Of a stretch of DNA of 25,561 nucleotides, positions 15,197 to 23,734 are shown piece by piece. The notes under the pieces were generated by a model that made no database searches, was not told the origin of the DNA, and saw only the letters and a list, made by a program, of their open reading frames with translations. Origin of the DNA: Betaproteobacteria bacterium HGW-Betaproteobacteria-8 (lineage in GTDB: Bacteria > Pseudomonadota > Gammaproteobacteria > Burkholderiales > Methylophilaceae); contig PHCD01000014.1 of assembly GCA_002842135.1 (NCBI GenBank), forward strand, positions 1 to 25,561. The letters are read 5' to 3'. The position numbers and the translations under genes were made by a program. Numbering within the stretch: position 1 is the first letter of the stretch; each line of letters opens with the position of its first letter.

Positions 15197-15320
15197 GGGT
15201 GGCAGAAGCCCGCAAGAGAGGAGGGATTCGCAGCAGCAAGGGGTTTGGTAGGGGTGTGAGGCTGACAGGGTAAAAGACGCGAGCCAGTTTGAACGGGAGC
15301 AGCTTTTGGCTTTGGCCAGT

Positions 15321-15364
15321 GTGGTTCAAGTGTAGTTACAGCGTAGTTATAGCGTGGTTATCTT
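15321..15364. repeat. Four phased 11-bp near-repeats
   Basis: GTGGTTCAAGT, GTAGTTACAGC, GTAGTTATAGC and GTGGTTATCTT follow each other end to end. An 11-base period places the same side of each repeat on one face of the DNA helix, as for cooperative activator or repressor sites. They end 6 bases before a perfect TATAAT. Confidence 0.5.
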
Positions 15365-15375
15365 GCCCATATAAT
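15347..15375 (+). promoter_or_regulatory. Candidate sigma-70 promoter for flhDC
   Basis: TATAAT at 15370-15375 is a perfect -10 box. The -35 position (15347-15352, TTATAG) is poor, which fits an activator-dependent promoter and the phased repeats directly overlapping it. It is about 420 bases from the flhD start, so a long leader would result. Confidence 0.4.
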
Positions 15376-15428
15376 CAGGATAAAAATCAGTTACTTATAA
15401 GTTTTTTACAAAATTTTTAAATTTTTCC

Positions 15429-15456
15429 TAAAGTTCTTTCATGGATATGCCGATAG
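15429..15456 (+). promoter_or_regulatory. Candidate sigma-28-like site upstream of flhDC
   Basis: TAAAGTTC (starting 15429) matches the extended FliA -35 element, and GCCGATAG (15449-15456) matches the -10 element except for the last base. The spacer is 16 bases instead of the preferred 15, so activity is uncertain. If used, it would give feedback of FliA on the master regulator. Confidence 0.35.
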
Positions 15457-15603
15457 CTTTGTCAAAGATTCGACGCATTCCGGCAGGCCGGGTGCGGAAT
15501 TATTCTGGAATCGATTTTTGATGAAATCCTGACGTGTGGGAAAGGATAGCAAAGTTACATTTGAGTCAAATTTCAAGTAGTTAATTTAAAATAATTTATT
15601 CAG

Positions 15604-15640
15604 GCCATGTACGTCCATGTAGGACAAACACGTACATGGC
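15604..15640 (+). promoter_or_regulatory. 11-bp perfect inverted repeat in the flhDC leader
   Basis: GCCATGTACGT (15604-15614) and ACGTACATGGC (15630-15640) are exact inverted copies around a 15-base loop. A T-rich segment (TGTTGTTTTTC) follows 5 bases later. It could be an operator for a dimeric regulator, an RNA hairpin in the leader, or an attenuator-like terminator before flhD. A sequence CCATGTA is also repeated in the loop. Confidence 0.5.
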
Positions 15641-15792
15641 TGGTGTTGTTTTTCTGACGACCATCCCCGCTGCTTGTCTGACAAAAAAAACCGACAAAGT
15701 CTAATATTTATATTTCCCTTGGACGCGCAAAGTACGCATTCATATTTTTTTCGCAAGAAAAAACAGGATGTATCTTTAACAGGGGAAATAAC

Positions 15793-16110
15793 ATGTCAAT
15801 TGAAAATACTTTGTCAGAAATTCGGGACATCAACCTCAACTACCTGATGCTTGCGCAGCAGATGATCCGCCAAGATAAACCTTCCGCGATTTTCCGTTTA
15901 GGCATCAGCAAGGATATCGCCAACCTGATCGATAGCCTCAGCAACTCCCAGTTAACCAAGCTAGCCAATGCCCAAATGATGCTTGCGCGTTTTCGTTTTG
16001 ACGACTGCAGCATCCTGAACATGCTGACCAGCTACAACAAGGACAGCGCGTTGACCAATGCGCATGCCGTGATGTTGATGTCCAATCAGGCTGTTGAAGC
16101 GATTGCATAA
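15793..16110 (+). CDS. flhD: Flagellar master regulator subunit FlhD
   Basis: FlhD with FlhC forms the FlhD4C2 activator of class 2 flagellar promoters. The 105-residue product matches the family in length and motifs: LSEIRDINLNYLMLAQQMIRQD, ANLIDSLSNSQLTKLANAQMMLARFRFDD and a final helix. The start follows AGGGGAAATAAC, a good ribosome site. flhC follows after 38 bases. FlhDC in this position, rather than FleQ, puts the strain among bacteria with the enteric/betaproteobacterial regulatory logic. Confidence 0.95.
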   Translation: MSIENTLSEIRDINLNYLMLAQQMIRQDKPSAIFRLGISKDIANLIDSLSNSQLTKLANAQMMLARFRFDDCSILNMLTSYNKDSALTNAHAVMLMSNQAVEAIA

Positions 16111-16148
16111 TAAAACGCTGTAAATCCTGTAACTTGGTGGAGAGCAAT

Positions 16149-16706
16149 ATGGTCAAGAAAAGCGTAGTGGAAGAAGCTGAGCAAATTCATCTGGCGATTG
16201 AGTTGATTAACCTGGGTGCGCGTTTGCAGATGCTGGAAGCACAGACAAGCTTGTCACGGGAACGATTGATCAAGCTTTACAAGGAATTGAGGGGTGTTTC
16301 GCCTCCCAAGGGCATGTTGCCATTTTCAACCGACTGGTTTTTAACCTGGCAGCCCAATATTCATTCATCCATGTTCCTGAATATTTATGACTTCCTGGTT
16401 GAATATGCGGACGTGAAGGGAATTCAGGCCGTCATGAAAGCCTACAGGATATATCTTGAACAGGTGGGCAAGAACCGTGACGATGAGCCGGTCCTGTCCC
16501 TTACCCGGGCTTGGACACTGGTCAGGTTTATTGATAGCAAGATGTTGAAGTTGGCTCCATGCACCTGTTGTAGCGGCAAGTTCGTTGTCAATAATTATGA
16601 CCTGAACGAGAATTATCAGTGCGGTATCTGTCACATGCCTTCGCGCGCCGGTAAAACCAGGCAGGCGAAAGAAGCACAGTTGCTGTCGGCCTCAACTGCT
16701 GCCTGA
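16149..16706 (+). CDS. flhC: Flagellar master regulator subunit FlhC
   Basis: FlhC is the partner that provides most of the DNA contact and binds zinc. The 185-residue product keeps the four zinc cysteines: Cys138, Cys141, Cys158 and Cys161 (PCTCCSG and CGICHMP), which line up with those of the E. coli protein. ATG 16149 is chosen: GGAG lies 6 bases upstream and the length matches the family. A TTG at 16134 would add five residues. The probable terminator at 16770-16815 follows. Confidence 0.95.
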   Translation: MVKKSVVEEAEQIHLAIELINLGARLQMLEAQTSLSRERLIKLYKELRGVSPPKGMLPFSTDWFLTWQPNIHSSMFLNIYDFLVEYADVKGIQAVMKAYRIYLEQVGKNRDDEPVLSLTRAWTLVRFIDSKMLKLAPCTCCSGKFVVNNYDLNENYQCGICHMPSRAGKTRQAKEAQLLSASTAA

Positions 16707-16769
16707 TGCCGATGATGGAACCCCATGCAAAAAGGTTTTCATCTCAAACAAATTCACTTGAACTTGCAG

Positions 16770-16815
16770 AAACCCCGCGACATTTCTCTGTAAAGAGTCA
16801 TGCCCCGGGGTTTTT
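16770..16815 (+). terminator. Intrinsic terminator after flhDC
   Basis: AAACCCCG (16770-16777) pairs with CGGGGTTT (16806-16813), followed directly by further T residues. The loop contains a second stem CTCT-GTAA-AGAG with flanking CAT/ATG. This has the shape of a rho-independent terminator for flhDC, and it lies 64 bases after the flhC stop. Confidence 0.7.
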
Positions 16816-16876
16816 GCCATCTTTGGTGCCGGGCGACGAGGCCGGCCATCAGGAGGCAAGGTGGAAACCGGCAACC

Positions 16877-17608
16877 ATGGCCTTGATACTCCAGCTAGGC
16901 GCATTGCTGATGACGCTGGCGAGCTGGATGCTCATTGAGCGGTATGCAAGGCTGGGGCTGAATCTTTATGCGCTGGTAATTTTTCAGGGCAGCATCGCCA
17001 TGTTGCTGTCTGTCATATTCCGTATGGATGCCTGGTGGCGGGCGATCCAGTTTTTATTCCCGGTTGGGTTGTTGGTCATGCATCAACTCGCATTGCCATC
17101 CTGGATTTATTTTCTGGGATTTGTATTTACCTTAAGCCTGTTCTGGACCACTTTTCGCACACAAGTACCTTTCTTTCCATCGCGCCCGGATGTTTGGCAC
17201 CGAGTGGCAGCTTACCTGCCGAAAGACCGGTGCATTCATTTGATCGATATCGGTAGCGGCCTGGGTGATTTGATTATGCATCTTGCCAGGGCCATGCCGA
17301 ATAGCCGGTTTACCGGCATCGAGATCGCTCCCCTGCCCTGGTTAATCAGCCGTTGGCGCGCAAGGCTGCGGGGTACCGGTAATGCCGGTTTCGATCTTGG
17401 CAATTACGAGGCGCTGGATTTTGCACAATTCGACGTGATCTTTGCGTATTTGTCGCCTGCCGCCATGGAGGCACTCTGGCAGAAAGCATCGTCCGAGATG
17501 CAACCCGGCAGCCTGTTAATGAGTTATGAGTTTGAAATTCCCGGGGTCAAGCCTGCCCGTATTTTGCAGCATGGTGGCAAGCCGTCCATTTATGTGTGGC
17601 ATTTTTAA
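16877..17608 (+). CDS. Membrane-associated class I SAM-dependent methyltransferase
   Basis: Product of 243 residues from ATG 16877. It starts with about three or four hydrophobic segments (LILQLGALLMTLASWMLI, LYALVIFQGSIAMLLSVIF, IQFLFPVGLLVM, WIYFLGFVFTLSLFW). These are followed by a methyltransferase core with motif I DIGSGLGDL, the FTGIEIAP strand, the FDVIFAYLSP motif and an MQPGSLLMSYEFEI segment. Substrate unknown; lipid or quinone-like membrane substrate is possible. The frame stays open to an ATG at 16706 that overlaps the flhC stop, giving 300 residues, but a strong terminator would then lie inside the coding region and the added part has no domain. The later start is therefore preferred with moderate certainty. 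Confidence 0.7.
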   Translation: MALILQLGALLMTLASWMLIERYARLGLNLYALVIFQGSIAMLLSVIFRMDAWWRAIQFLFPVGLLVMHQLALPSWIYFLGFVFTLSLFWTTFRTQVPFFPSRPDVWHRVAAYLPKDRCIHLIDIGSGLGDLIMHLARAMPNSRFTGIEIAPLPWLISRWRARLRGTGNAGFDLGNYEALDFAQFDVIFAYLSPAAMEALWQKASSEMQPGSLLMSYEFEIPGVKPARILQHGGKPSIYVWHF

Positions 17609-17810
17609 TTAAGCGAGGCACCCACTGTTTGCTGGTGGTCCTGCTTCACCTGCCCTGCCGCAATTCAAGTTTCTTTCTTCCCTGTCGTAATTCTTAAAGC
17701 AGCTTGGGAAACCTGTTTTTATTCTCAAGATTGCTTCGTGCGCTCAGACGTTAAGCTAAACACATGATAAATGCACAAGAAAAAAATCCTCTAAGCCGGA
17801 GTTTGTAACT

Positions 17811-18671
17811 ATGTTCGTGATCATTGGATATATCGTTGTCCTGGGTGCGGTTTTTGGCGGCTATGCCTTGGCTGGAGGTCATCTTGGTGCTTTGTGGCAA
17901 CCACTTGAATTGCTGATGATCGGTGGCGGTGCGCTGGGTGCGTTTATTGTCGGCAATAACACAAAAGCGCTTAAAGCCACAGTGAAGGCCATACCAGCCT
18001 TGCTCAAGGGATCCAAATTCACCAAATCGCTCTACATGGATTTGCTCTCGCTGCTTTATGAAATCCTCAGCAAGATACGCAAGGACGGCATGATGTCCAT
18101 CGAAAACGATGTTGAAAATCCTGAAGAAAGCGCGCTTTTCGCAAAATATCCCAAGGTATTTGCCGATAAACACCTGGTGGAGTTCATTACGGATTATTTG
18201 CGCCTCATGGTCTCCGGCAACATGGATGCCTTTCAGATCGAGAACCTGATGGATAACGAAATCGAGACCCACCATATGGAAGGCCATGTACCTGTGCATA
18301 GCTTGGCTAAGGTCGGCGATGGCTTGCCGGCTTTTGGCATTATCGCTGCAGTTATGGGAGTGGTGCATACCATGGAAAATGTGGCGCTTCCGCCTGCCGA
18401 GTTGGGCGTTTTGATTGCGCATGCCCTGGTCGGTACCTTCCTTGGTATTTTGCTGGCTTACGGATTCGTCAGTCCGCTTTCCGGTTTGCTGGAGCAAAAG
18501 CTGGAAGAAAGCACCAAGATGTACCAAACCGTCAAGGTCACCTTGCTTGCCAGCCTGAATGGTTTTGCCCCGGCTATCGCCGTCGAATTCGGCCGTAAGG
18601 TGCTTTACTCATCTGAGCGCCCTGGCTTCATTGAGCTGGAAGACTTCGTCAAACAGGCAAAATCGAAATGA
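17811..18671 (+). CDS. motA: Flagellar motor stator protein MotA
   Basis: MotA, with MotB, forms the proton-driven stator. The 286-residue protein has four membrane segments (about 2-21, 33-50, 172-190, 201-222). Functional residues match those of E. coli at the same numbers: Arg90 and Glu98 (rotor contact) and Pro173 and Pro222 (torque generation). GGAG ribosome site 10 bases before the ATG. motB follows after 42 bases. An upstream gap of about 200 bases has no sigma-28 match that I can see. Confidence 0.97.
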   Translation: MFVIIGYIVVLGAVFGGYALAGGHLGALWQPLELLMIGGGALGAFIVGNNTKALKATVKAIPALLKGSKFTKSLYMDLLSLLYEILSKIRKDGMMSIENDVENPEESALFAKYPKVFADKHLVEFITDYLRLMVSGNMDAFQIENLMDNEIETHHMEGHVPVHSLAKVGDGLPAFGIIAAVMGVVHTMENVALPPAELGVLIAHALVGTFLGILLAYGFVSPLSGLLEQKLEESTKMYQTVKVTLLASLNGFAPAIAVEFGRKVLYSSERPGFIELEDFVKQAKSK

Positions 18672-18713
18672 TGACGCGCTTCATTCTGTTGATGTCGACC
18701 GGGGCCGATTGAA

Positions 18714-19679
18714 ATGGCACAAGACGCAGCGCGCCCAATCATCGTCAAGCGCATCAAGAAACATTCAGGCAAACCTCATGGCGGTGCCTGGAAGATTGCA
18801 TATGCCGATTTTGTCACGGCCATGATGGCGTTCTTTCTTTTGATGTGGCTGCTGGGATCGACCACCAAGGCGCAACTGGAAGGTATTGCGGAATATTTCC
18901 AGACGCCTTTAAAGGTGGCGCTTCAGGGTGGGCATGCGGTTGGCAACAGCAAAGTGATATTGGAAGGCGGCGGCCAGGATTTGACCCGGCAGAGAGGGCA
19001 GGTCAAGCGTGGCGATAATGATCCTGACAACAAACTGGATATAGACGAAAACAAGACCAAGCGGATGAGTTATGAAGAAGCCAAGGCCGAGCTTCTCAAG
19101 CAGGAGCGTCTCAGGCTGGAAGACCTCAAGAAAAGAATTGAGGAGGCGATTGATGCCAGTCCGATGTTACGCCAATTCAAGAATCAATTGCTGCTGGATA
19201 TTACTTCCGAAGGCCTGCGCATCCAGATTGTGGATGACCAGAATCGTCCGATGTTTGCCCTCGCCAGCGCCCAACTGCAGCCTTATGCGCGCCAGATCCT
19301 GCTGGAGATCGGCAAGATGCTGAACGGTGTTCCCAACAAGATCAGTTTGTCCGGGCATACCGATGGGGCTGCCTATAACCGTGGCGAAAAAGGCTACAGC
19401 AACTGGGAGCTTTCTGCAGACCGTGCAAATGCTTCAAGGCGTGAACTGGTGTCTGGCGGCATGGATGAAACCAAGATGCTGCGCGTCGTCGGCCTGTCAT
19501 CTGCGGTGCTGTTCGATAAAAAAGACCCGCTGAACCCGGTCAACCGCCGTATCAGCATCATTGTCATGAACAAGCAGGCGGAAGAAAACGCAATCAAGGA
19601 TGATTCTCCTGTCGATGTGCCGGTAGACGGTGACCGGTCTGCACTTGAAGCGGTGGTTGGCGCGAAAGCTGACAACTGA
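18714..19679 (+). CDS. motB: Flagellar motor stator protein MotB
   Basis: MotB provides the proton-binding residue and anchors the stator to peptidoglycan. The 321-residue product has a short basic N-terminus and one membrane helix with the essential aspartate at Asp32 (YADFVTAMMAFF), the same number as in E. coli. A flexible periplasmic linker follows with a coiled-coil segment (residues about 119-145), then the OmpA-like peptidoglycan-binding domain (about 165-285) with ISLSGHTDGAAY and SADRANASRRELV. A C-terminal acidic tail follows. Confidence 0.97.
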   Translation: MAQDAARPIIVKRIKKHSGKPHGGAWKIAYADFVTAMMAFFLLMWLLGSTTKAQLEGIAEYFQTPLKVALQGGHAVGNSKVILEGGGQDLTRQRGQVKRGDNDPDNKLDIDENKTKRMSYEEAKAELLKQERLRLEDLKKRIEEAIDASPMLRQFKNQLLLDITSEGLRIQIVDDQNRPMFALASAQLQPYARQILLEIGKMLNGVPNKISLSGHTDGAAYNRGEKGYSNWELSADRANASRRELVSGGMDETKMLRVVGLSSAVLFDKKDPLNPVNRRISIIVMNKQAEENAIKDDSPVDVPVDGDRSALEAVVGAKADN

Positions 19680-19729
19680 TGTTGTTTTTATTGCTTATTC
19701 CATGAATTGAATGCACAGAAGGCAAGGTA

Positions 19730-20314
19730 ATGTATATGAGGCAACCAATAACCAGGCAGGACGATTCGCCAGTACCGGAGCTTGGAGAATTGCTGGCTGC
19801 AGTATGTGATAACGGTATCCAACACTTGTATGAAGTGGAGGCTGACCTGATGCAGACCATGTTTTTGTTGAACGAGGCGATTGAAAAAATTGGCCAGCAC
19901 TTCACTGCGATTCATCAAGCGGTGAAAGAACAGCAAGCCGGGTTGGATGCCTTGTTGGCGCTTCCGGTTTTGCCTGTGCAATTGGCGGATAGTAAACAGG
20001 TAGGTGATTTCCGGGATTTGCGTGAGGTGATCGGCGATGAGGTGAACTCCGCTGTGATCGGAATGCAGTTTCATGACCTGACGAGTCAGTTGATATCGCG
20101 CACGGTCAGCCGTGCGAGTGGTTTGCGTGATTTGCTCCTGGTCTTTAAGGCTTACGGTGAAGGCATTGGCGCCGCGCTTGAGCCTGCAGATATTGCCAGG
20201 CTGCTTGCTGAAATGGGTGAAAGCCTGAAAGTTCGTGGTGTCGCCCTGGATGGCGGGTTGTGCCAGTCCGTGCAGCAGCGGCATATGGGCTGTGGCGAAA
20301 TTGAATTGTTTTAG
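19730..20314 (+). CDS. CheZ-like CheY phosphatase (short form)
   Basis: The 194-residue protein lies between motB and cheY. It contains GMQFHDLTSQLISR at 111-124, which matches the CheZ active segment. The key residues Asp116 and Gln120 (D-L-T-S-Q) correspond to Asp143 and Gln147 of E. coli CheZ. The long helical hairpin region before it is also consistent. The usual C-terminal CheY-binding peptide of enteric CheZ is not obvious; the tail ends CGEIELF, which may play that role. CheY-P dephosphorylation is therefore likely but not proven. ATG 19730 follows an AAGG sequence. An ATG two codons later is also possible. Confidence 0.6.
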   Translation: MYMRQPITRQDDSPVPELGELLAAVCDNGIQHLYEVEADLMQTMFLLNEAIEKIGQHFTAIHQAVKEQQAGLDALLALPVLPVQLADSKQVGDFRDLREVIGDEVNSAVIGMQFHDLTSQLISRTVSRASGLRDLLLVFKAYGEGIGAALEPADIARLLAEMGESLKVRGVALDGGLCQSVQQRHMGCGEIELF

Positions 20315-20385
20315 AAGATGCTTTTTTAAAATTAACAATTGAGCTGACAGGCTAACAAGCTCACCAATAAGAGAAAGAACACAAG

Positions 20386-20751
20386 ATGGCAAAGACAATT
20401 TTGGCGGTGGATGATTCTGGCTCATTGCGCCAGATGGTGGCATTTAGTTTGCAGGCCGCTGGTTACAGCGTTGTGCAGGCCGTGGATGGGCAGGATGGCT
20501 TGAATAAGGCAAAAGAGAAAACGGTGGATCTGGTGCTGACTGACCAGAACATGCCGATCATGGACGGCCTGACTTTAATCAAGTCCCTGCGTGATCTGGG
20601 CTCATACCAGAAAGTGCCGATCCTGATGCTGACCACGGAATCCAGCGATGAGATGAAGGCCAAGGGCAAGGCGGCGGGAGCCAATGGTTGGCTGGTCAAG
20701 CCGTTCGATCCAAAGCGCTTGATCGAAGTTGTACAGAAAGTGATCGGTTAG
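20386..20751 (+). CDS. cheY: Chemotaxis response regulator CheY
   Basis: CheY carries the signal from CheA to the FliG/FliM switch. The 121-residue single receiver domain has the acidic pair Asp9-Asp10, phospho-acceptor Asp53 (LVLTDQNMP), Thr83/Thr84 and Lys105 in LVKPFDP. Length and motifs are those of CheY. It is 71 bases after the CheZ-like gene and 69 bases before cheA. No output domain is present. Confidence 0.95.
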   Translation: MAKTILAVDDSGSLRQMVAFSLQAAGYSVVQAVDGQDGLNKAKEKTVDLVLTDQNMPIMDGLTLIKSLRDLGSYQKVPILMLTTESSDEMKAKGKAAGANGWLVKPFDPKRLIEVVQKVIG

Positions 20752-20820
20752 TTTGCGCAGGATGCGGCGGGAGCAAATGGATCTCGCCCATATAACCAGA
20801 AAATACCCGGGAGTAGTGCG

Positions 20821-23178
20821 ATGACAGTGGATATGAGTCAGTTTTATGAAGTCTTCTTCGATGAGGCGGAAGAGCTGCTGGCAGAAGCTGAGCGACTGCT
20901 TCTGGCAATTGATGTAGCGAACCCGGACAACGAGGACCTGAACGCCATCTTCCGTGCCGCGCATTCGATCAAGGGCGGCGCAGCCACTTTCGGTTTTATG
21001 GATATGACCGAGATCACCCATGTGCTGGAAAACTTGCTGGACAAGATTCGCAAACATGAAATGGCGCTGACGGTTGAACATGTCGATGCTTTCCTGGCGG
21101 CCAAGGATGTACTTGAGATGGAGCTGGACGGGCATCGTCACGGGTCGGACGTGGATCAGGCACAAGTGGCCGAAGTGAAGGCAGTGTTGGCTTCCCTTAC
21201 CCAGGCGGGTGCGGCGCCGGTTGTTTCAGCAGCGCCAGCCGAAGCGGAAGCGCCTTCTGCCGCGGCCCCGATAACGCCTGCAGAGACTGGTCAGGCAAGC
21301 GTTCAAGCTGCGCCTCAGGCTGCAGGTTTGCCGCCACCTGCCGAAGGGCTCACTCAATTCAATATCCTGTTGCCGGAACTCAAGGAAAAAGATGTCACGA
21401 ACCTGCAGGAAGAGTTGGGTTTGTTGGGCGATGTGGCAGCAAGCAAACATGAAAGTGGCCGCACTTTACTTACGCTGAATACCGATTCCAGTGAGTCGGA
21501 CATTGTTTCAATCTGCTCATTTATCCTGGACCCCGATGACCTGGTGATTACCCAGGCAGGCGTCGATGCCGCGCCACCTGTCGTCGCAGCTGCCATCTCT
21601 ACTGAAAATGCAGCGGAAAAAACAGACGGGGCTGACAATACAGAAGCTGGCTCAAAGGTCAAAGTACAAGAGGAATCCGGCTATGGTTTATTTGCCGAAG
21701 AAGGCAAGGAAGCGGTGGAAGAAGGCTATGGTTTCTTTGCACCCTTTACCCCTCACGCCGATGCACCGCAGCCATTGAAGATTGATGACAATACGGCACC
21801 GATGAGCCAGGAGGCGATAGCCCAGGCAGTGGCAAACCCTGCCGAAAATGTAGCGGCTGCCAACAAAACTGCAGCGACAACTGAAAATGGCGAAAAAAGA
21901 AATCCAGCCAGGCATGACACTGAGAAGGCGCCAGCCAGTACTGAAACCACGTCGATACGTGTGGGGGTTGAGAAGGTCGATCAGTTGATCAACCTGGTTG
22001 GGGAGCTGGTGATTACCCAGGCCATGATCGAGCAGCGCATTGCGGCACTTGATCCCGTACATCATGAGGCGCTGGTCAACAGCGTAGGGCAATTGACGCG
22101 CAACACGCGTGACCTGCAAGAGTCGGTCATGTCGATTCGCATGATGCCAATGGACTTTGTCTTTTCCCGTTTTCCGCGCATGGTGCGCGACCTGGCAAGC
22201 AAACTGGGCAAGAAAGTGGACCTGGTCACGGTTGGCGCTGCGACTGAACTGGATAAGGGTTTGATTGAGCGCATTGTCGATCCCTTGACGCATCTGGTGC
22301 GCAACAGTGTTGACCATGGTGTCGAGACACCAGACAAGCGCAAGGTTGCCAACAAGCCGGAAGCCGGGAAACTTACATTATCTGCGGCGCATAAGGGCGG
22401 CAGTATTGTCATTGAAGTGACGGATGACGGCGCCGGCCTCAACCGTGACAAGCTGCTTGCCAAGGCGAAAAGCAATGGTTTGAACGTCAGCGAGAATATG
22501 TCGGATAGTGAGGTATACCAGCTGATTTTTGCTCCGGGATTCTCAACCGCGGAAGTGGTCACCGATGTTTCCGGCCGCGGTGTCGGCATGGATGTGGTGA
22601 AACGCAATATCGCCGCTATGAACGGCAGCATCGAGATTCGCTCGGCATTGGGTTATGGCACAACCATCGCGATTTCCCTGCCGCTCACCCTGGCGATCCT
22701 GGACGGCATGTCTGTCTCGCTCGGCAGCAGCGTTTACGTGATTCCACTCAACCTGATTGTCGAGACATTGCAACCACGCGCCGAGGATATGAAGACCGTG
22801 ACCGGTGAAGGGCGCATGGTGCATGTGCGCGGCGAATATTTGCCGGTCATCGCATTGCATACGCTTTTCAATCAGGAGACCGAGGTCACGGATCCCACTC
22901 AGGGCGTGCTGGTGCTGATCGAGGCGGAAGGTAAAAAAGCCGCGCTTTTTGTGGACGCTCTGGTAGGCCAGCAGCAGGTCGTAATCAAGAGCCTGGAAAC
23001 CAACTTCAGGAAAATCCGGGGAGTATCCGGGGCGACCATCATGGGCGATGGCTCGGTTGCACTGATTCTTGATGTGCCTGCACTGATTCAACTTGGGCAG
23101 GCTCATAACTACATTACAGGGGCTGCTTCATTCAGCAATAAAGCCATTCAAACTACCAGCAAGGAGTACACGCAATGA
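20821..23178 (+). CDS. cheA: Chemotaxis histidine kinase CheA
   Basis: CheA is the chemotaxis kinase that joins receptors through CheW. The 785-residue product has the Hpt domain with His48 ([16 protein letters not shown]), an Ala/Pro-rich linker (about 135-175), a P2-like domain (about 178-250), a second linker, the dimerisation domain (about 375-430), the ATPase domain (N-box [12 protein letters not shown] near 490, DDGAG and GRGVGMDV) and a C-terminal CheW-like domain (about 640-770). The second linker carries a repeated GYGLF/GYGFF motif (about 281-304). The end overlaps cheW by an ATGA junction. Confidence 0.96.
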   Translation: MTVDMSQFYEVFFDEAEELLAEAERLLLAIDVANPDNEDLNAIFRAAHSIKGGAATFGFMDMTEITHVLENLLDKIRKHEMALTVEHVDAFLAAKDVLEMELDGHRHGSDVDQAQVAEVKAVLASLTQAGAAPVVSAAPAEAEAPSAAAPITPAETGQASVQAAPQAAGLPPPAEGLTQFNILLPELKEKDVTNLQEELGLLGDVAASKHESGRTLLTLNTDSSESDIVSICSFILDPDDLVITQAGVDAAPPVVAAAISTENAAEKTDGADNTEAGSKVKVQEESGYGLFAEEGKEAVEEGYGFFAPFTPHADAPQPLKIDDNTAPMSQEAIAQAVANPAENVAAANKTAATTENGEKRNPARHDTEKAPASTETTSIRVGVEKVDQLINLVGELVITQAMIEQRIAALDPVHHEALVNSVGQLTRNTRDLQESVMSIRMMPMDFVFSRFPRMVRDLASKLGKKVDLVTVGAATELDKGLIERIVDPLTHLVRNSVDHGVETPDKRKVANKPEAGKLTLSAAHKGGSIVIEVTDDGAGLNRDKLLAKAKSNGLNVSENMSDSEVYQLIFAPGFSTAEVVTDVSGRGVGMDVVKRNIAAMNGSIEIRSALGYGTTIAISLPLTLAILDGMSVSLGSSVYVIPLNLIVETLQPRAEDMKTVTGEGRMVHVRGEYLPVIALHTLFNQETEVTDPTQGVLVLIEAEGKKAALFVDALVGQQQVVIKSLETNFRKIRGVSGATIMGDGSVALILDVPALIQLGQAHNYITGAASFSNKAIQTTSKEYTQ

Positions 23179-23681
23179 ACCTGACCGCAGAGCTTACGGA
23201 AAATACGGGAAGCCAGTCTGTCCCCGCAGAGGGTGAGTACCTGACATTTGTCCTGGGTACGGAATCTTATGGCCTCGATATTCTCAAGGTGCAGGAAATC
23301 CGCGGATACGATGCCGTGACGCAGATTGCCAATACGCCAGCCTTCATCAAGGGGGTCATCAACCTGCGCGGCAAGATCGTGCCTATCGTTGACCTGCGCG
23401 TGAAATTCAACATGGGCAAGATCGAGTACAACGAATTTACCGTTGTCATCATCCTGAATCTTGGCGGCCGCGTGGTAGGCATTGTGGTCGATGGCGTGTC
23501 GGATGTCATGCAGCTTGAGGAAAGCCAGATACGTGCTGTGCCGGACATCGTGGCCAGCATTGATACTCAATTTATCACCGGCCTGGCATCTATCGCTGAA
23601 AAGATGTTCATCCTGGTGGATATTGAAAAGCTGATGAACAGCCAGGAAATGGAATTAATGGATAGCGTGGCAATGCACTAA
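23175..23681 (+). CDS. cheW: Chemotaxis coupling protein CheW
   Basis: CheW bridges receptors and CheA. The 168-residue protein has the CheW fold: [79 protein letters not shown]. Length is usual. The ATG overlaps the cheA stop as ATGA, so the two are translationally coupled. A 19-base tandem duplication covers the last codons and the stop (23663-23700). Confidence 0.97.
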   Translation: MNLTAELTENTGSQSVPAEGEYLTFVLGTESYGLDILKVQEIRGYDAVTQIANTPAFIKGVINLRGKIVPIVDLRVKFNMGKIEYNEFTVVIILNLGGRVVGIVVDGVSDVMQLEESQIRAVPDIVASIDTQFITGLASIAEKMFILVDIEKLMNSQEMELMDSVAMH

Positions 23682-23700
23682 TAGCGTGGCAATGCATTGA
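23663..23700. repeat. 19-bp tandem duplication at the cheW stop
   Basis: TAGCGTGGCAATGCACTAA (23663-23681) is followed directly by TAGCGTGGCAATGCATTGA (23682-23700), 17 of 19 bases identical. The first copy supplies the last CheW codons and its TAA. The second is noncoding. It is a local tandem duplication in the cheW-mcp gap. Confidence 0.85.
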
Positions 23701-23734
23701 TCAAAAATAAATAACAAGAATGAAAGGGATCTGA

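Larger units (their letters stand above)
14886..15792. other. 0.9-kb noncoding region upstream of flhDC
   Basis: No credible protein gene is seen in 907 bases. Content in order: a tandem 9-bp TTGAATAAC pair (15070-15087), a degenerate tandem repeat of about 16-17 bases with five units (15115-15196), four 11-base near-repeats of the GTAGTTAYAGC type (15321-15364), a perfect TATAAT (15370-15375), a sigma-28-like site (15429-15456) and a perfect 11-base inverted repeat (15604-15640). The length and the regulatory-looking elements fit an extended flhDC control region with a long leader. It must also contain the promoter of the histidine kinase on the minus strand. Confidence 0.6.

Noticed and set aside
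14886..15792. tRNA, rRNA or known riboswitch in the long gap
   Set aside because: No cloverleaf, rRNA motif or riboswitch core could be recognised by eye. A covariance search could still find one.
17751..18527. 258-codon minus-strand open frame opposite motA
   Set aside because: motA is certain from its functional residues, and the antisense product matches no family.
19688..20443. 251-codon minus-strand open frame opposite the CheZ-like gene
   Set aside because: It covers the CheZ-like gene and the start of cheY on the other strand, and its composition is typical of a shadow frame.
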